Shown here: in pieces, positions 21,000-21,139 of the stretch
How positions within the stretch are numbered: the first letter of the stretch is position 1
How the letters are laid out: each line of letters starts with the position of its first letter
Notes under the pieces: generated by a model
Told to the model about the DNA's origin: nothing
Database searches by the model: none
What the model saw: only the letters and a program-made list of their open reading frames with translations
Program-made: the position numbers and the translations under genes
Assembly: GCF_022780145.1 (NCBI RefSeq)
Contig: NZ_JALEXO010000146.1
Span: 1-21,139, forward strand
Direction: 5' to 3'
Origin: Intestinibacter sp.
Lineage (GTDB): Bacteria > Bacillota > Clostridia > Peptostreptococcales > Peptostreptococcaceae
DNA: 21,139 nt

Positions 21000-21139
21000 T
21001 TATTCTATTATAGTTGCTACAACACCAGATGCTACTGTTCTACCACCTTCTCTTATAGCGAATCTTAATCCTTCTTCTACACATATTTTGTTTATTAAGT
21101 CAACTTCTATTGTTATGTTGTCTCCAGGCATAACCATTT
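21000..21139 (-). CDS. tuf: Elongation factor Tu, C-terminal end (partial)
   Basis: The last 45 residues of EF-Tu are read from the right edge: MVMPGDNITIEVDLINKICV continuing to EEGLRFAIREGGRTVASGVVATIIE and a TAA at 21002-21000. This is domain III, the barrel that contacts tRNA and EF-Ts; the GTPase domain lies outside the window. EF-Tu brings aminoacyl-tRNA to the ribosome. A tuf copy directly before rpsJ is the usual end of the str operon (rpsL-rpsG-fusA-tuf) in Firmicutes. Confidence 0.97.
   Translation of the reverse strand, partial: MVMPGDNITIEVDLINKICVEEGLRFAIREGGRTVASGVVATIIE

Noticed and set aside
1..21139. Mobile elements, CRISPR arrays, tRNA or rRNA genes, defence systems
   Set aside because: The minus strand is filled by housekeeping genes from 503 to 20626 with short gaps, and none of the spacers shows spaced direct repeats, transposase fragments or tRNA-like clover leaves.

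Overview
This is a low-GC, Gram-positive (Clostridia) chromosomal window, almost entirely filled by the S10-spc-alpha ribosomal protein cluster, read on the minus strand from right to left. Protein signatures (a 45-residue EF-Tu C-terminus, an S3 with a long Arg/Asn/Asp-rich tail, rpsD inside the alpha operon) and the AT-rich codon use point to a Clostridioides/Peptostreptococcaceae-type organism. That family assignment is inference from remembered sequences, not from a search.

Layout in the direction of transcription (high to low coordinates): the 3' end of tuf with its terminator (21139-20930); a 300-base leader with two good sigma-A promoters and a long RNA stem; the S10 genes rpsJ-rplC-rplD-rplW-rplB-rpsS-rplV-rpsC-rplP-rpmC-rpsQ (20626-15319); the spc genes rplN-rplX-rplE-rpsN-rpsH-rplF-rplR-rpsE-rpmD-rplO-secY (15292-9883); adk-map-infA-rpmJ (9867-7922); an internal promoter; the alpha genes rpsM-rpsK-rpsD-rpoA-rplQ (7772-4951) ending in a strong terminator. 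A second transcription unit follows with its own promoter: ecfA1-ecfA2-ecfT (energising module of an ECF vitamin/metal transporter) and truA. A third promoter directly behind truA drives rplM-rpsI, closed by a terminator near 450. At the far left, on the plus strand, is the C-terminal end of a sigma-54-type regulator, convergent with rpsI and with its own terminator.

Together the genes supply about half of the ribosomal proteins plus the RNA polymerase alpha subunit, the SecY translocon channel, adenylate kinase, methionine aminopeptidase, initiation factor IF-1, EF-Tu and a tRNA pseudouridine synthase. This is core growth machinery. I found no mobile element, CRISPR array, rRNA, tRNA or defence gene. 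The coding content is conventional. The part worth a second look is the RNA between the genes: most spacers are short, but the few long ones (before rpsJ, rpsJ-rplC, map-infA, before rpsM, rpsD-rpoA, before rplM) each hold an inverted repeat or hairpin that could act in autogenous control, processing or attenuation.
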